DNA of 64,000 bases from Bifidobacterium sp. N4G05 (lineage in GTDB: Bacteria > Actinomycetota > Actinomycetes > Actinomycetales > Bifidobacteriaceae), in contig NZ_NJNQ01000002.1 of NCBI RefSeq assembly GCF_002742445.1, forward strand, positions 288,735 to 352,734. Direction: 5' to 3'. A program made the position numbers and the translations under genes. Positions 37,694 through 48,057 of the stretch are shown piece after piece; positions within the stretch are counted from its first letter, which is position 1; every line of letters starts with the position of its first letter. Below the pieces are notes generated by a model. It was not told where the DNA came from and made no database searches. It was given only the letters and a program-made list of their open reading frames with translations.

Positions 37694-37722
37694 GGCCGCA
37701 CCTTCGAGGTGCGGCCGTTTTT
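37694..37722 (+). terminator. Orphan intrinsic terminator
   Basis: ggccgcacc, loop ttcga, ggtgcggcc, then gttttt: a near-ideal terminator reading rightward. The nearest rightward gene ends 340 bp upstream with copy 2 of the 98-bp element in between. The preceding stretch has tgacaa-aag-ttgtca (37651-37665), so a small unannotated transcript is possible. Confidence 0.8.
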
Positions 37723-37883
37723 CATCCTTCACCAAACCTGGATCTGCAACTAAGGCTAGCGAACAAAATGTACGCCAAACCACACATCCATTCCCCGGCG
37801 AGGTTGACTCGCCTGCAACGTGTCTCCTCGATCACCGCTTACCGAACTTCAATTGTCCGGCTCGCGCCACACGAACCGAATTC

Positions 37884-39047
<1,164 letters not shown>

Positions 39048-39071
39048 TCAGCAGGTTTTTCGCACTCCAAA

Positions 39072-39157
39072 CCTTGATTTGGTGTATGAACGGCACCTCA
39101 GTTACCCTTGATTTGGTGTATGAGAGCGCCTTTCGCAACCCTTGATTTGGTGTAAAG
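39072..39157 (+). repeat. Three 18-bp iterons with a 34-bp period
   Basis: ccttgatttggtgtatga starts at 39072 and 39106, and ccttgatttggtgtaaag at 39140: exactly 34 bp apart, with 16-bp spacers of unrelated sequence. The array lies about 165 bp upstream of the rmlB start. It resembles a set of protein-binding sites. Confidence 0.8.
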
Positions 39158-40003
39158 ACCGCATAATCATTGGCTTTTCAAGCAGAGACCCATTGAACTC
39201 AAACGAGCACCCTAAAATTTAGGTCCTGGCAGAAGAGAACTTCTGGATTACATGGCAAGATTCGGGCTCTAGGCCAAGTATGAGTCAGGTCCCGCTTCTG
39301 CCTCCAGTGAAGCCGACTCGCTTGCAGCGTGACATCTTCAAAAGCGACGCTTACCGAATCTCAGTTGTCAGACTGCGTCACATCGCCATGGCGAACTGTC
39401 ATAAGCGTTCCCGTCCGACGCACTTCACAAATTCGTCTTCCTGAGGCTTGGAACCCTTATAGTCGGCAAACAACACTTCAAAATCCGGAACAGCAATGGT
39501 CTTCATACGAGCACAAGTTGGAACGGCATGTTCAGCAGCAATATGTCCAGAAGTCGGAATAGTGCGTTCATGGTCTGTCATGGCAACCACGTTACATCTC
39601 ACGTCAACGGTCTAACTGCGCCAAGCCACGCACCGAATCCGCCGCCCGCCTTCTCGTCGCCCCATACAAGCCACGCTTTCGGCGCATTATCAGCTGGTGG
39701 CATCCAACACTTGCGCGCGCATATAGTCGTCCACCTTGAACACCAAATCCGTCTGTCGACTGTCGCTCGCAGCAAATTGAGTAAAAAGATCCACATATCG
39801 AGCCTCTCCCCCAGTCTGCAAATCAACCAATTCCTGCGCTACGACCCTTCAGATTTCGCATACATTTTGTTGCCCTTTCCCACTTACGTTGTAGGCAGAT
39901 ACCCCACGTAGCACAGTTAACCTTCCAGCTACCTTTAAGACATCCGCTAGGCACCCGTTCGTCCACAGCTGAACACTAGAATATATCCGGTTTAATTGTA
40001 CAG
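39158..40003. other. Region without intact genes, containing remnants
   Basis: About 850 bp with no complete gene I can support. It holds a MazE-like tail on the minus strand, an open minus-strand stretch near 39710-39860, and at 39313-39390 a segment about 75 percent similar to 37800-37876 on the other side of rmlB. Confidence 0.5.
39399..39581 (-). pseudogene. Possible remnant of a MazE/PemI-like antitoxin
   Basis: The frame ends in PDFEVLFADYKGSKPQEDEF followed by VKCVGRERL, the layout of the toxin-binding tail of AbrB/MazE antitoxins (LFxxYxG, then EExxW/F, then VGREx). The N-terminal swapped-hairpin domain is missing and no mazF-like toxin follows. Identification rests on this short tail only. 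Confidence 0.35.
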
Positions 40004-40024
40004 AGCCCCTAATTATAAGGGGCT
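40004..40024 (+). promoter_or_regulatory. Hairpin just upstream of the LtaS-like gene
   Basis: agcccct-aattata-aggggct forms a 7-bp stem ending about 20 bases before the ATG. It has no T-run; it may shape the leader or be an old terminator. Confidence 0.4.
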
Positions 40025-40045
40025 ATCTTGTTGAAGGATGCGACG

Positions 40046-42655
40046 ATGCCTATTTTCTCGCCTGACCGTCACGCTTGCGCACCTTCATACATAAAACTTA
40101 CTAAGCAGCCGATTGCGGGTGGAACATATCGCCCTCTTGCGGACAACGAAGACAGCAACGCCTGTGCTCCATCCACCCTTTCAGGTCACCACAGTTCAAA
40201 GCTGTATACGCAGAAGTCGGCAATTCACGCCACCTCCGACAACACAAGCGTTTTCATTCCCAACGTCGACGCGCTCCATCTGCCAGAAACGGCTGATAAC
40301 AAGTCCGGCAACGGAGCATTTGGCGAAGCAGGGAACGACAATATCCATTTCACCCCCCTATCTGCCGAAATTCAACTCGCGCAAACTGACGAACATCCTC
40401 TGATGCAGGCCTTTGAAGTCTGCAAGCAAGCAGCCCGCACCACAACAAACGCGCTTTCCACCGCAGGGCACGCAGTCGTAAAAGCCGCCAAAACTACCGG
40501 CCACGCCATCCATGTCGCCGCCACAGCAGTAAAGACCGCATGGCACACCTTCACCAACTTCAAAGCCGTTCAACTCATCATCAAATTCTTTAGAAAAGCA
40601 TATGGCCCGTGGAAGAAGCGCATGAGGTTCTCCTATGCGTTCTACGCCATCGTGTTCACCCTATTGACTTCTGCCGAGGTCATCTTCCTTCAGTGGGGAA
40701 TGTATAGCGAACCCGAATATGCAGAAGATTCAGAGGTTGATTATACGACTCAGATTTTGCAAAGCGTTGCTGGGCAAACCACTAGATTCGTCAGCCAGAT
40801 TTGGCTTGAACAAAAGTATCAATTTCTCCTTAATTTCATTGGCATAGGGCTTATTTACCTTGCATTAGTTTTTGTATTAAATCGCTTTTGGATAGCGACC
40901 GTTATTTTCGGTGCCGCTATGACTGCCTACGGCGTAGCGAACAGCATCAAGATGGGACTTCGTAACGAACCTATTCTCCCTTCAGATCTTAGCTTTGTAT
41001 CAAATGGCAATGGCGGGAGCCTCCTTTCTTTCATACCGAAAGACCAGCAAGCTCTCGTTAATGGAGCAATCACCGTATTAATCTGGTTCTCTTGTGCCTG
41101 TCTTCTTCTTTTCGTTCTTGATGGAAGACGCCGCTTTATTCACTGCTCTTGGAAACACCCCTCTTCGAATGCCAAAAATATAATTGGGACATCATCTCGC
41201 GCACTTGCTGCAATTCTCAGCATCGTTCTTCTGGTTTCCTACACATGGAATCTCAATATTCCTGGAGCTTGGTCCTATACTCTGGCAACCAACTTAGGAT
41301 ACAAGCCTGTCCCGTGGAACACCTATGAAGATGCCAAATCAAACGGCCCAGCCACTACATTTCAAAGTCTCGTAAGAGTTAAGGCAATGGATAAGCCGAG
41401 CGAGTACAGTAAAAAAACTATGGAAAAGATAGCCGCTCGCTATACTAAAGAAGCAAATAAAATTAATACATCACGGGCAAACATCCTCACGGATAGCACT
41501 GTGATTCTCATTTTATCCGAGTCTTTTTCTGATCCCCTGCGTGTTCCTGGCATCTCCTTTGATATCGATCCGATGCCTAACATTCGAGCTTTGAAAGATG
41601 TCACCACCTCAGGACTTATGCTATCGCCAGGCTATGGTGGCGGCACAGCTAACATCGAGTACCAGTCTCTAACTGGAATGAATCTCGCTAATTTTAACGA
41701 TCAGCTTATTTCTCCTTATCAACAACTTGTACCCAGTCAAAAAAACGTATACACCTTCAATCAAATTTGGAATGATGCATGCCAGGCGCAATGCTCATAC
41801 GCTTTTCATCCCTATTTGAAGAATTTTTATCTTCGAGATTCGAATTATAAAAAATTCGGTTTCAAATACTTCCGTACAATCGACAGCAAACCGGCGTTGA
41901 AATATCAGGATCACATTGACGCTGGCTATGTCAGCGACGCATCGGCATATCAAAATGTGATCGACCAGCTTAATCAATCTGACGGAGAATCCCAGTTTAT
42001 TCAGTTGGTAACCATGCAAAACCATTTGCCATACGGGGACTACTACACCAACAATGAATTTAAAGAGGCAGATACTTCAACAGGTCTCGATGAAAACGAA
42101 GAAGTTCAGATTGATACCTATGCAAAAGGCATCAGTTATACCGATCAGGCCACGGCCACATTCCTCGATCAACTAAATATGATAGAACAGCCAATTACTG
42201 TCATTTTCTACGGAGACCATCTTCCTGGCATCTACGCATCAGCAGCAAAGTACAAAGAAAATCAACTCACTTTACACGAAAGCGATTATTTCATATGGTC
42301 TAACTCTTCTTCTTCGAGCGCTGGTTCAAAGCTATCGCCCGAAGAAAGCGATTACTCGTCTTCGAACTTCTTTATGGCTAGCGCCGCAGAACACATGGAT
42401 GCGAAAGTTACGCCTTTCCTAGCTCTGCTTACAGAAGTACATCAATCTGTACCGGCAGCCGGCAGATTCGCCTCGACCGATGCCGATTGGGGTACTGGGT
42501 CAGCTAGCTATCTGGATTCTTCTGGACAGTTAATAAAAAAGAAGCATCTATCATCAGAAGCAAAACAGCTACTGGAGGATTATCGTCTGATCCAGTATGA
42601 CCAGACCGCAGGAAAAGGATATCTCAGCGAAAACTGGTTTAATCGAGTGCCATAA
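40046..42655 (+). CDS. LtaS-like membrane phosphoglycerol transferase (sulfatase fold)
   Basis: 869 aa from ATG 40046 (GAAGG eight bases upstream; TTG codons at 40028-40033 are alternatives). A cytoplasmic N-terminus of about 190 residues rich in Ala/Thr precedes five predicted membrane helices (such as FSYAFYAIVFTLLTSAEVIF and WIATVIFGAAMTAYGVANSI). The extracellular sulfatase-like domain has STVILILSESFSDP, the nucleophile region GYGGGTANIEYQSLTG with the catalytic Thr, and ITVIFYGDHLPGIYA with metal ligands. LtaS-type enzymes move glycerol phosphate from phosphatidylglycerol onto polymers or glycans. Next to the GlfT2-like gene, it may decorate a surface galactofuranan. Confidence 0.9.
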   Translation: MPIFSPDRHACAPSYIKLTKQPIAGGTYRPLADNEDSNACAPSTLSGHHSSKLYTQKSAIHATSDNTSVFIPNVDALHLPETADNKSGNGAFGEAGNDNIHFTPLSAEIQLAQTDEHPLMQAFEVCKQAARTTTNALSTAGHAVVKAAKTTGHAIHVAATAVKTAWHTFTNFKAVQLIIKFFRKAYGPWKKRMRFSYAFYAIVFTLLTSAEVIFLQWGMYSEPEYAEDSEVDYTTQILQSVAGQTTRFVSQIWLEQKYQFLLNFIGIGLIYLALVFVLNRFWIATVIFGAAMTAYGVANSIKMGLRNEPILPSDLSFVSNGNGGSLLSFIPKDQQALVNGAITVLIWFSCACLLLFVLDGRRRFIHCSWKHPSSNAKNIIGTSSRALAAILSIVLLVSYTWNLNIPGAWSYTLATNLGYKPVPWNTYEDAKSNGPATTFQSLVRVKAMDKPSEYSKKTMEKIAARYTKEANKINTSRANILTDSTVILILSESFSDPLRVPGISFDIDPMPNIRALKDVTTSGLMLSPGYGGGTANIEYQSLTGMNLANFNDQLISPYQQLVPSQKNVYTFNQIWNDACQAQCSYAFHPYLKNFYLRDSNYKKFGFKYFRTIDSKPALKYQDHIDAGYVSDASAYQNVIDQLNQSDGESQFIQLVTMQNHLPYGDYYTNNEFKEADTSTGLDENEEVQIDTYAKGISYTDQATATFLDQLNMIEQPITVIFYGDHLPGIYASAAKYKENQLTLHESDYFIWSNSSSSSAGSKLSPEESDYSSSNFFMASAAEHMDAKVTPFLALLTEVHQSVPAAGRFASTDADWGTGSASYLDSSGQLIKKKHLSSEAKQLLEDYRLIQYDQTAGKGYLSENWFNRVP

Positions 42656-42715
42656 AAAGGAAACGGCAATCAGGATGCTCTGGAGGGAGGAAAAACAAGA
42701 ACGTATACTGGTGTT

Positions 42716-44740
42716 ATGTCTGCACTAGAAGAAAACCAAGAATGGGAAGCAGTTAATAGAATTGTTTTCCCTACTACAGACGCGGAAAGCACGCTTCCTC
42801 TCTACGTTGTCAATTGGACACCGTCGCACCCAGATCCAGCTCTATTTGATGCCCGAGAATCTCTGGAAAAAGTCACCTTCTCAAGTTTAAGTAAACGACA
42901 GCTCTCGGGGACTCTCAGGAATGGGATCTTTTCAGCACAAGAAGCAAGTAAAACAGAGCTTCCCGCGGGATCAGTTTTAATTAAGTCTCGAACTTCAATT
43001 GAGTTGGCAGCAGGTCAGCACGTCTCATTGTGCACTTTCTTCAACGCATTTCCGGCAAGTTACTGGCAACGCTGGACCAAAGTTACCAACGTACGTTTTA
43101 TTGCGAAAGTTGGCGGCGTCGGACGTATCGTCGTCATGAAATCATCAGCCCGAGGAATCCCCTCTCCTGTTACCACAATTCCTGTGACACAAGAAGATGA
43201 ATTCGTTGAAGCCGACATTAGCTTATCTGGCTTCATGGATGGCGGATTCATTTGGACTGATATGGAATCCGCTTCGAATGACTCTTTGACCGTTACCGAC
43301 GCCCAATGGCAGGTCCCCACCCAAGAAAGGCGCGCCCCTCACAACTCGTCTCTTTCAATTGCGATCACCACATTCAATAGACCGTCATACTGTTTGAATC
43401 AACTTCAAACCATTGCCGCCGAAAAAAACTTACGAGATCATTTAGATACAATTTATTGCGTCGATCAAGGAACAGATCGAGTACAAGATCAACCCGATTT
43501 TCAGCAAACGAGAGAACTCCTAGGGCAACAGCTAACATATATCCTGCAAGACAATTTAGGCGGATCTGGCGGTTTCTCACGAGGGATGTATGAAACAGTC
43601 AAGGCCCAGAAAAGTGCATACGTTTTACTTCTTGATGATGACGCAATCACCGAACCTGAAGCCATATTAAGAGCCCTTCAGTTTTCCGATTACGCTACCA
43701 GACCAGTTCTCGTTGGTGGTGGAATGCTGCATCTGGACAATAGAACTGTACTGTACTCTTCCGGCGAGCGCTTTGACGCAAGCTCTGCAATGCCAGCACC
43801 AGCCACCGGCACACATTACAATCATGATTTTGCTGTAAACCCGCTAAGGGATACTCCTGAACTGCATAAGAGGATCAATCCTGACTTCAACGGCTGGTGG
43901 CTATGCCTCATCCCCACGGAGGTCTTGAAGAAAATTGGTCTTTCCATGCCGGTTTTCATTAAATATGACGATGTGGAATTCGGCTTGCGTGCCAAAGAAA
44001 ACAACATTCCGACTATATGTCTTCCCGGTGTCGCCGTGTGGCACCAAGCATGGCATGATAAGGATATTTCCAGAACTTGGGAGGAGTATTTCGCTCAAAG
44101 GAATCGTTGGCTCTGCACTCTTATGCATTTCCCCGTACCAAGCAAAAAGTTTGCTTTCCGAATGCTTTATGAAGATGCTCATCTAGGAACAAAGCTTCTT
44201 TATTCTGCCATGAAGTTAAACCATATGGCACTCCGCGATTTGACCGAGGGGCCGGAATACATCGTCAGATGCCTCCCGCAGAAACTAGCAGAAGTTCGTA
44301 AAGCAAGAGAAGGTTTCACAGATAGTCTTGTTCTGCATAATCTCGACGATTTTCCAGCGGCACTTGCAGACTATGAACCGACATTCATTCCGTCGGATCC
44401 CAAAACCGTCACGAAGATAGGGCTCAAATCCGTTATTTCTGCATTCTTTTCTCAATCGAGCGGAATAAAAGACACTCACCCTCAAGTGTCCATCATGTCC
44501 AAGGATGTAATCTGGCCGGCTTTTAACAAAGTATCGTCGGCACTTGTAACTACTGCTGACGGAAACGGAGCGACCTGGTTCAAGCGAGACAGCAAGTTGT
44601 ACCGCAAGGAGCTTTTCCGCTGCGTACATCTAGCGGCCAATATCTTGAAGCAGTGGAACAAGCTTTCTCGCCTTTATCGAGAGAGCGATTTCTGCAGCAT
44701 AAATACTTGGCAACGAATTTTCAATCAATCAAGTAAATAA
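42716..44740 (+). CDS. GlfT2-like galactofuranosyltransferase (GT2)
   Basis: 674 aa. The order matches mycobacterial GlfT2: an N-terminal beta-sandwich (about 1-200), a GT-A catalytic domain (SLSIAITTFNRPSYCLNQL, LQDNLGGSGGFSRGM, SAYVLLLDDDAITEPEAIL with the DDD metal site) and NGWWLCLIPTEVLKKIGLSM followed by IKYDDVEFGLRAKENNIPTI. GVAVWHQAWHDKD supplies the conserved His/Trp region, and a helical C-terminus follows. Such enzymes add galactofuranose to lipid-linked or wall glycans. It is 60 bp after the LtaS-like gene on the same strand. A GGAGGGAGG lies too far from the ATG to set the start firmly. Confidence 0.88.
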   Translation: MSALEENQEWEAVNRIVFPTTDAESTLPLYVVNWTPSHPDPALFDARESLEKVTFSSLSKRQLSGTLRNGIFSAQEASKTELPAGSVLIKSRTSIELAAGQHVSLCTFFNAFPASYWQRWTKVTNVRFIAKVGGVGRIVVMKSSARGIPSPVTTIPVTQEDEFVEADISLSGFMDGGFIWTDMESASNDSLTVTDAQWQVPTQERRAPHNSSLSIAITTFNRPSYCLNQLQTIAAEKNLRDHLDTIYCVDQGTDRVQDQPDFQQTRELLGQQLTYILQDNLGGSGGFSRGMYETVKAQKSAYVLLLDDDAITEPEAILRALQFSDYATRPVLVGGGMLHLDNRTVLYSSGERFDASSAMPAPATGTHYNHDFAVNPLRDTPELHKRINPDFNGWWLCLIPTEVLKKIGLSMPVFIKYDDVEFGLRAKENNIPTICLPGVAVWHQAWHDKDISRTWEEYFAQRNRWLCTLMHFPVPSKKFAFRMLYEDAHLGTKLLYSAMKLNHMALRDLTEGPEYIVRCLPQKLAEVRKAREGFTDSLVLHNLDDFPAALADYEPTFIPSDPKTVTKIGLKSVISAFFSQSSGIKDTHPQVSIMSKDVIWPAFNKVSSALVTTADGNGATWFKRDSKLYRKELFRCVHLAANILKQWNKLSRLYRESDFCSINTWQRIFNQSSK

Positions 44741-44741
44741 A

Positions 44742-44800
44742 AGCAGTGAGTGGCGGTACATCAGAGTCGGTTCTCGACGTGTACCGCCACTCGCTGTTTT
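44742..44800. terminator. Bidirectional terminator between converging glycosyltransferases
   Basis: agcagtgagtggcggtaca (44742-44760) pairs with tgtaccgccactcgct (44780-44795) with one mismatch. T-rich bases follow on the plus strand and A-rich bases precede. It reaches the last codon of the leftward gene. Confidence 0.85.
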
Positions 44801-45732
44801 TACTTTGCAGCTACTTGTGGATAATCAACTCTCGGATTGAACTTCCACGCTTCAATCATCTTTTTGTACATCTTTTTTCTCAACGGCTTTGCAACATTTC
44901 CATGTCGCATACCGTTCCAGACCAGCGCGCAAAAACGCAAATACTGATAAAAACCTTCATGATGCAAGTGATAGGAAGCCTCATTACGAACTCCGTAAGA
45001 GAACTTCCAAGCGTTTTTCTCATCAATCATGGAGAAGTTAACTCCCCGGTTAACACCCATATCATGGAGAACGACACTGTCAAGTACCTGCACGCCAGGG
45101 CAAGACTTCGTTATACGAAGCGTGTACTCAGCATCATCGAACCAAATGAAGTATTCCTTATACGGCAAGCCAAAAGCTTCCATCACCCAACGTGGGATTA
45201 AGACAGAAACGAAGGAGCATCGGGAAACCATGACAATGTCAAGTCCTTTAGCTTTCAACCTTCCCCAATCCCATGTCGGAATCGGATTATTCATTTCCGA
45301 GATAGTTCCGTCAATAAACTTCACCATGGAACAGGCAAAAGGTACGTCAGGCCCCAGCTCCGCTACTGCGCTATCGTACCCGAGCACCAACTTATCTAGA
45401 GCATCAGGTTCCGGATAACCGTCATCATCAAAAATCCAAGCGTAATCAGCGCCCAGCTCATAGGAGCGACGCATGCCAGCAGAAAAGCCTCCTGCACCAC
45501 CCTCATTTTTCTCAAGCGTGACAATATCCAACTGCATGGAATCTGACAAGGCGAATCGCTGAGCATACTCCTGCAAATATTCCGCAGTTCCATCCGTTGC
45601 AGCATTGTTAACAATGACCAACATCTGCGGAAGTCTCGTCTGCGATTCAAGCGAAGCCAAAACTTTTTTCAACTTCTCAAGACGGTTATATGTTACGACA
45701 ACGGCCGCTACTTTTCTCACGTCTGTTGACAT
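44800..45732 (-). CDS. GT2 glycosyltransferase (GlfT1- or rhamnosyltransferase-like)
   Basis: 310 aa from ATG 45732, which overlaps the upstream stop (TGATG), with AAGGAG further back. The GT-A motifs are VAAVVVTYNRLEKLKKVLAS, VIVNNAATDGTAEYL, NEGGAGGFSAGMRRSYELGA and DYAWIFDDDGYPEPDAL (metal site). FIWFDDAEYTLRI and LHDMGVNRG follow. The sequence resembles the smaller galactofuranosyl- and rhamnosyltransferases of actinobacterial walls. It is cotranscribed with the GT4 gene upstream. Confidence 0.88.
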   Translation of the reverse strand: MSTDVRKVAAVVVTYNRLEKLKKVLASLESQTRLPQMLVIVNNAATDGTAEYLQEYAQRFALSDSMQLDIVTLEKNEGGAGGFSAGMRRSYELGADYAWIFDDDGYPEPDALDKLVLGYDSAVAELGPDVPFACSMVKFIDGTISEMNNPIPTWDWGRLKAKGLDIVMVSRCSFVSVLIPRWVMEAFGLPYKEYFIWFDDAEYTLRITKSCPGVQVLDSVVLHDMGVNRGVNFSMIDEKNAWKFSYGVRNEASYHLHHEGFYQYLRFCALVWNGMRHGNVAKPLRKKMYKKMIEAWKFNPRVDYPQVAAK

Positions 45733-47423
45733 CAGTCGTGCCACTCCTTCAACATCTTCTTGAAATATGCCTCAGCAGATTCAAGCTCAGAGAACTTCTG
45801 AAGACGAGTAAGTTCACTCTCCCAAAGCTTCCTGCGATCTTCTTCATTATTCAAAATATGAGACAGTGCGGATTTTGCGTCATGTACAAAGTTTGAAGTC
45901 ATACGACGGCACAAACCCCTTGGAGGAATTAATGTTCCTTGAGAACCAACATTAGCTGAGAGAACGGGCACTCCAGCACTAATGGCTTCAATACTCGTCA
46001 AGGTGATGCCTTCGTTAATTGACGAGATGAGTAACGCATCCGCATCCCGATATGTCTGAGCGACAGGAGCATCCAACGCTCGGCGCTCTATGACTTCTTC
46101 CAACCCATATCGTTTGATCATCATGTCGGAAAAAGCATCCATATCTCCATTTCCTTGCATGATGAAACGAACTTTTCCAGGATAAGCCGCATTCACAGCT
46201 TTAGCCGCAAGAATGAACGCCTCAGGTCGTTTCTGACGAACCATGCGACCAATGTAAGCCACAGTAAAAGGCTTCGTCTTATCTCGCTCTTTAAAACTTG
46301 GAGTCTTAGCATCAGCAGTCAGGCCAACCAAAGGAGCATCTACGACTTTCTCTGGAGCAATCTGATGATCGTTGATTAACCAATGTTCGAGTTGGGGGGA
46401 AATGACATGGTGCAGGTCAATCCACTCATCATGAGCTACGGATTCCTTAGGGAACCCACCGTGGAAGTAATACTCCACAATATGCAATGAATCGACGATT
46501 CTAGTCTGAGGGAAATGCGTCTTAACCCACCACGCGTTGTCATACATCCACTGGCAGTGGTGAATCAAAATACCAGCAATATCAAACTGTTCAAACAAAG
46601 CACGCAATACTGGAGAATCCCCCGGACGCTCTTGTACCGGCATGGTCATAGGCAATAGGATAGCGTCATCAAACGCTGGATTAGCAATCCATGGCTGATG
46701 CCCATCACGATCAGTAATGACAATCGGGATAAATCCCGCAGCACGGACAAGTTTCACTGTTTCCAACGCCCAACGTTCAGCTCCTCCAGCCTGGAACCAA
46801 TGCATAGCAACAATCACAGCTCGCGGGCTCCCCTTAGGGGCCTTCCCCGGCGTAATTTCAACCCATGGATGTTGGACTTCACCAGCGTTGTTGACGTTGT
46901 CCGCACTTCTAGCCATGATCTGCGGAATCGGCTTTTTCCCGATATTTTCACGTAGCGCCCTCTTCATGTCGCGAAATACATCGAATGCGGCAGGAACGGA
47001 TGCCTCTAGTGCGTTATAGAGCTTGACAGCTTTACTGTCAATCGGGTGATTCAGCTCGACATCTTTATCTGTTGCCTCATCCGGCGTCAACAAGATATGA
47101 CGGACATTATGATCAAGAATCTGGTCATCACCTGCAAAATAGTGGGGAGAGAAATCAGTTTGATTTCTGCTGACAGAAGTAGCCTTAAAAACCATAAACG
47201 GAACAAGCCCCATTTGTTCGGTAATGTCCCCACTAAGAGTAGAGGTATCCGTTAAACGCGGATACTGCCATTTTTCGCCCATATACAGCTTATATGTCAG
47301 AGTTCTCCCCGGTTGGATCAGTGAATTATAATCCACCGCACCATAAACCAGCCTTTGCATACGCTTGCTAAGATTTTCTATCTGCGCAGCGTCCTTCTCA
47401 TCAACCTGGAAAAAATGTCGCAT
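45732..47423 (-). CDS. GT4-family glycosyltransferase with an N-terminal extension
   Basis: 563 aa. The first 190 residues are an unrecognised extension. The GT-B domains follow: AVIVAMHWFQAGGAERWALE (acceptor side) and FTVAYIGRMVRQKRPEAFIL, FIMQGNGDMDAFSDMMIKRY, DADALLISSINEGITLTSIE with the E-x7-E nucleotide-sugar motif. It should use a nucleotide sugar to extend a glycan at the inner membrane face. The stop overlaps the start of the GT2 gene. No good ribosome site precedes the ATG. Confidence 0.87.
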   Translation of the reverse strand: MRHFFQVDEKDAAQIENLSKRMQRLVYGAVDYNSLIQPGRTLTYKLYMGEKWQYPRLTDTSTLSGDITEQMGLVPFMVFKATSVSRNQTDFSPHYFAGDDQILDHNVRHILLTPDEATDKDVELNHPIDSKAVKLYNALEASVPAAFDVFRDMKRALRENIGKKPIPQIMARSADNVNNAGEVQHPWVEITPGKAPKGSPRAVIVAMHWFQAGGAERWALETVKLVRAAGFIPIVITDRDGHQPWIANPAFDDAILLPMTMPVQERPGDSPVLRALFEQFDIAGILIHHCQWMYDNAWWVKTHFPQTRIVDSLHIVEYYFHGGFPKESVAHDEWIDLHHVISPQLEHWLINDHQIAPEKVVDAPLVGLTADAKTPSFKERDKTKPFTVAYIGRMVRQKRPEAFILAAKAVNAAYPGKVRFIMQGNGDMDAFSDMMIKRYGLEEVIERRALDAPVAQTYRDADALLISSINEGITLTSIEAISAGVPVLSANVGSQGTLIPPRGLCRRMTSNFVHDAKSALSHILNNEEDRRKLWESELTRLQKFSELESAEAYFKKMLKEWHD

Positions 47424-47599
47424 AAGTAACAGCGTAACCCACTTTCATCTCCACTGATGCCATCTTTTTTATTCTCACACATAATGTCCGGTTACTATAA
47501 CTACATCAAAAAAGCCGCGTGCCTCAGATTCCAAAGGATAACGTCCGCCCCAGAATGTGCATGGAATCGAACTTCAGTCAAACGTGCATCTTTCGTTAA
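47424..47599. other. AT-rich intergenic stretch upstream of the GT4 gene
   Basis: Nothing beyond a possible promoter for the leftward GT4 and GT2 genes is supported. A 72-codon rightward frame (47457-47675) lacks recognisable content and overlaps the LicD-like remnant. Confidence 0.4.
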
Positions 47600-47929
47600 A
47601 AATACTCGAGAAAGATTTCAAGGCACAGAACGGGAAACACTCCTTACCTTCCCGCAACGCATCCTCTTACAATAGAAGAACTTTATCTTGAGCATATAAT
47701 CTTGTTTAAAGATGCTATCAGCTATGTTTTATCCTTTGAGGAAGCCACAGGAATGACTCGTAGTATTGAAAATATAGATGAGTCACATTCTACCGGCCTC
47801 TACCCCATCGGCGATTGAGTTCCAACGCAAAATATGAGATACCGAGATTTCTCTATGATGGCGCATCCCGCATGGAATACCTATCTTACCCGTTACTACG
47901 GAAACTATTTTAGAATTCCAAAAAAATAA
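47600..47929 (+). pseudogene. LicD-family phosphotransferase remnant
   Basis: One plus-strand frame, open from 47600 except for a TGA at 47816-47818, reads LTIEELYLEHIILFKDAISY and later YPIGD, stop, VPTQNMRYRDFSMMAHPAWN and TYLTRYYGNYFRIPKK. The end matches the LicD C-terminus (vP-x-n-YLtxxYGxYxxxP), and a TGG-to-TGA change would explain the stop. There is no start codon, and the N-terminal GGTLLG and DDD motifs are missing. LicD proteins attach phosphocholine or other phospho-groups to glycans. Confidence 0.5.
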
Positions 47930-48013
47930 TAACTCCCATGAGCACGTTGCCAACGATTATTTGAACTCTGAAGCAGTATAGAACTCCATGCATCGCTATC
48001 TCGACAAATAAAA

Positions 48014-48053
48014 ATAGGGACGTTATCGAACATACATTCGATCACGTCCCTAT
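48014..48053 (-). terminator. Terminator of the wzm-wzt genes
   Basis: atagggacgt and acgtccctat with inner atcgaa/ttcgat pairs form a long stem. The minus strand continues ttttatttg. It lies five bases after the wzt stop. Confidence 0.9.
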
Positions 48054-48057
48054 CAGC

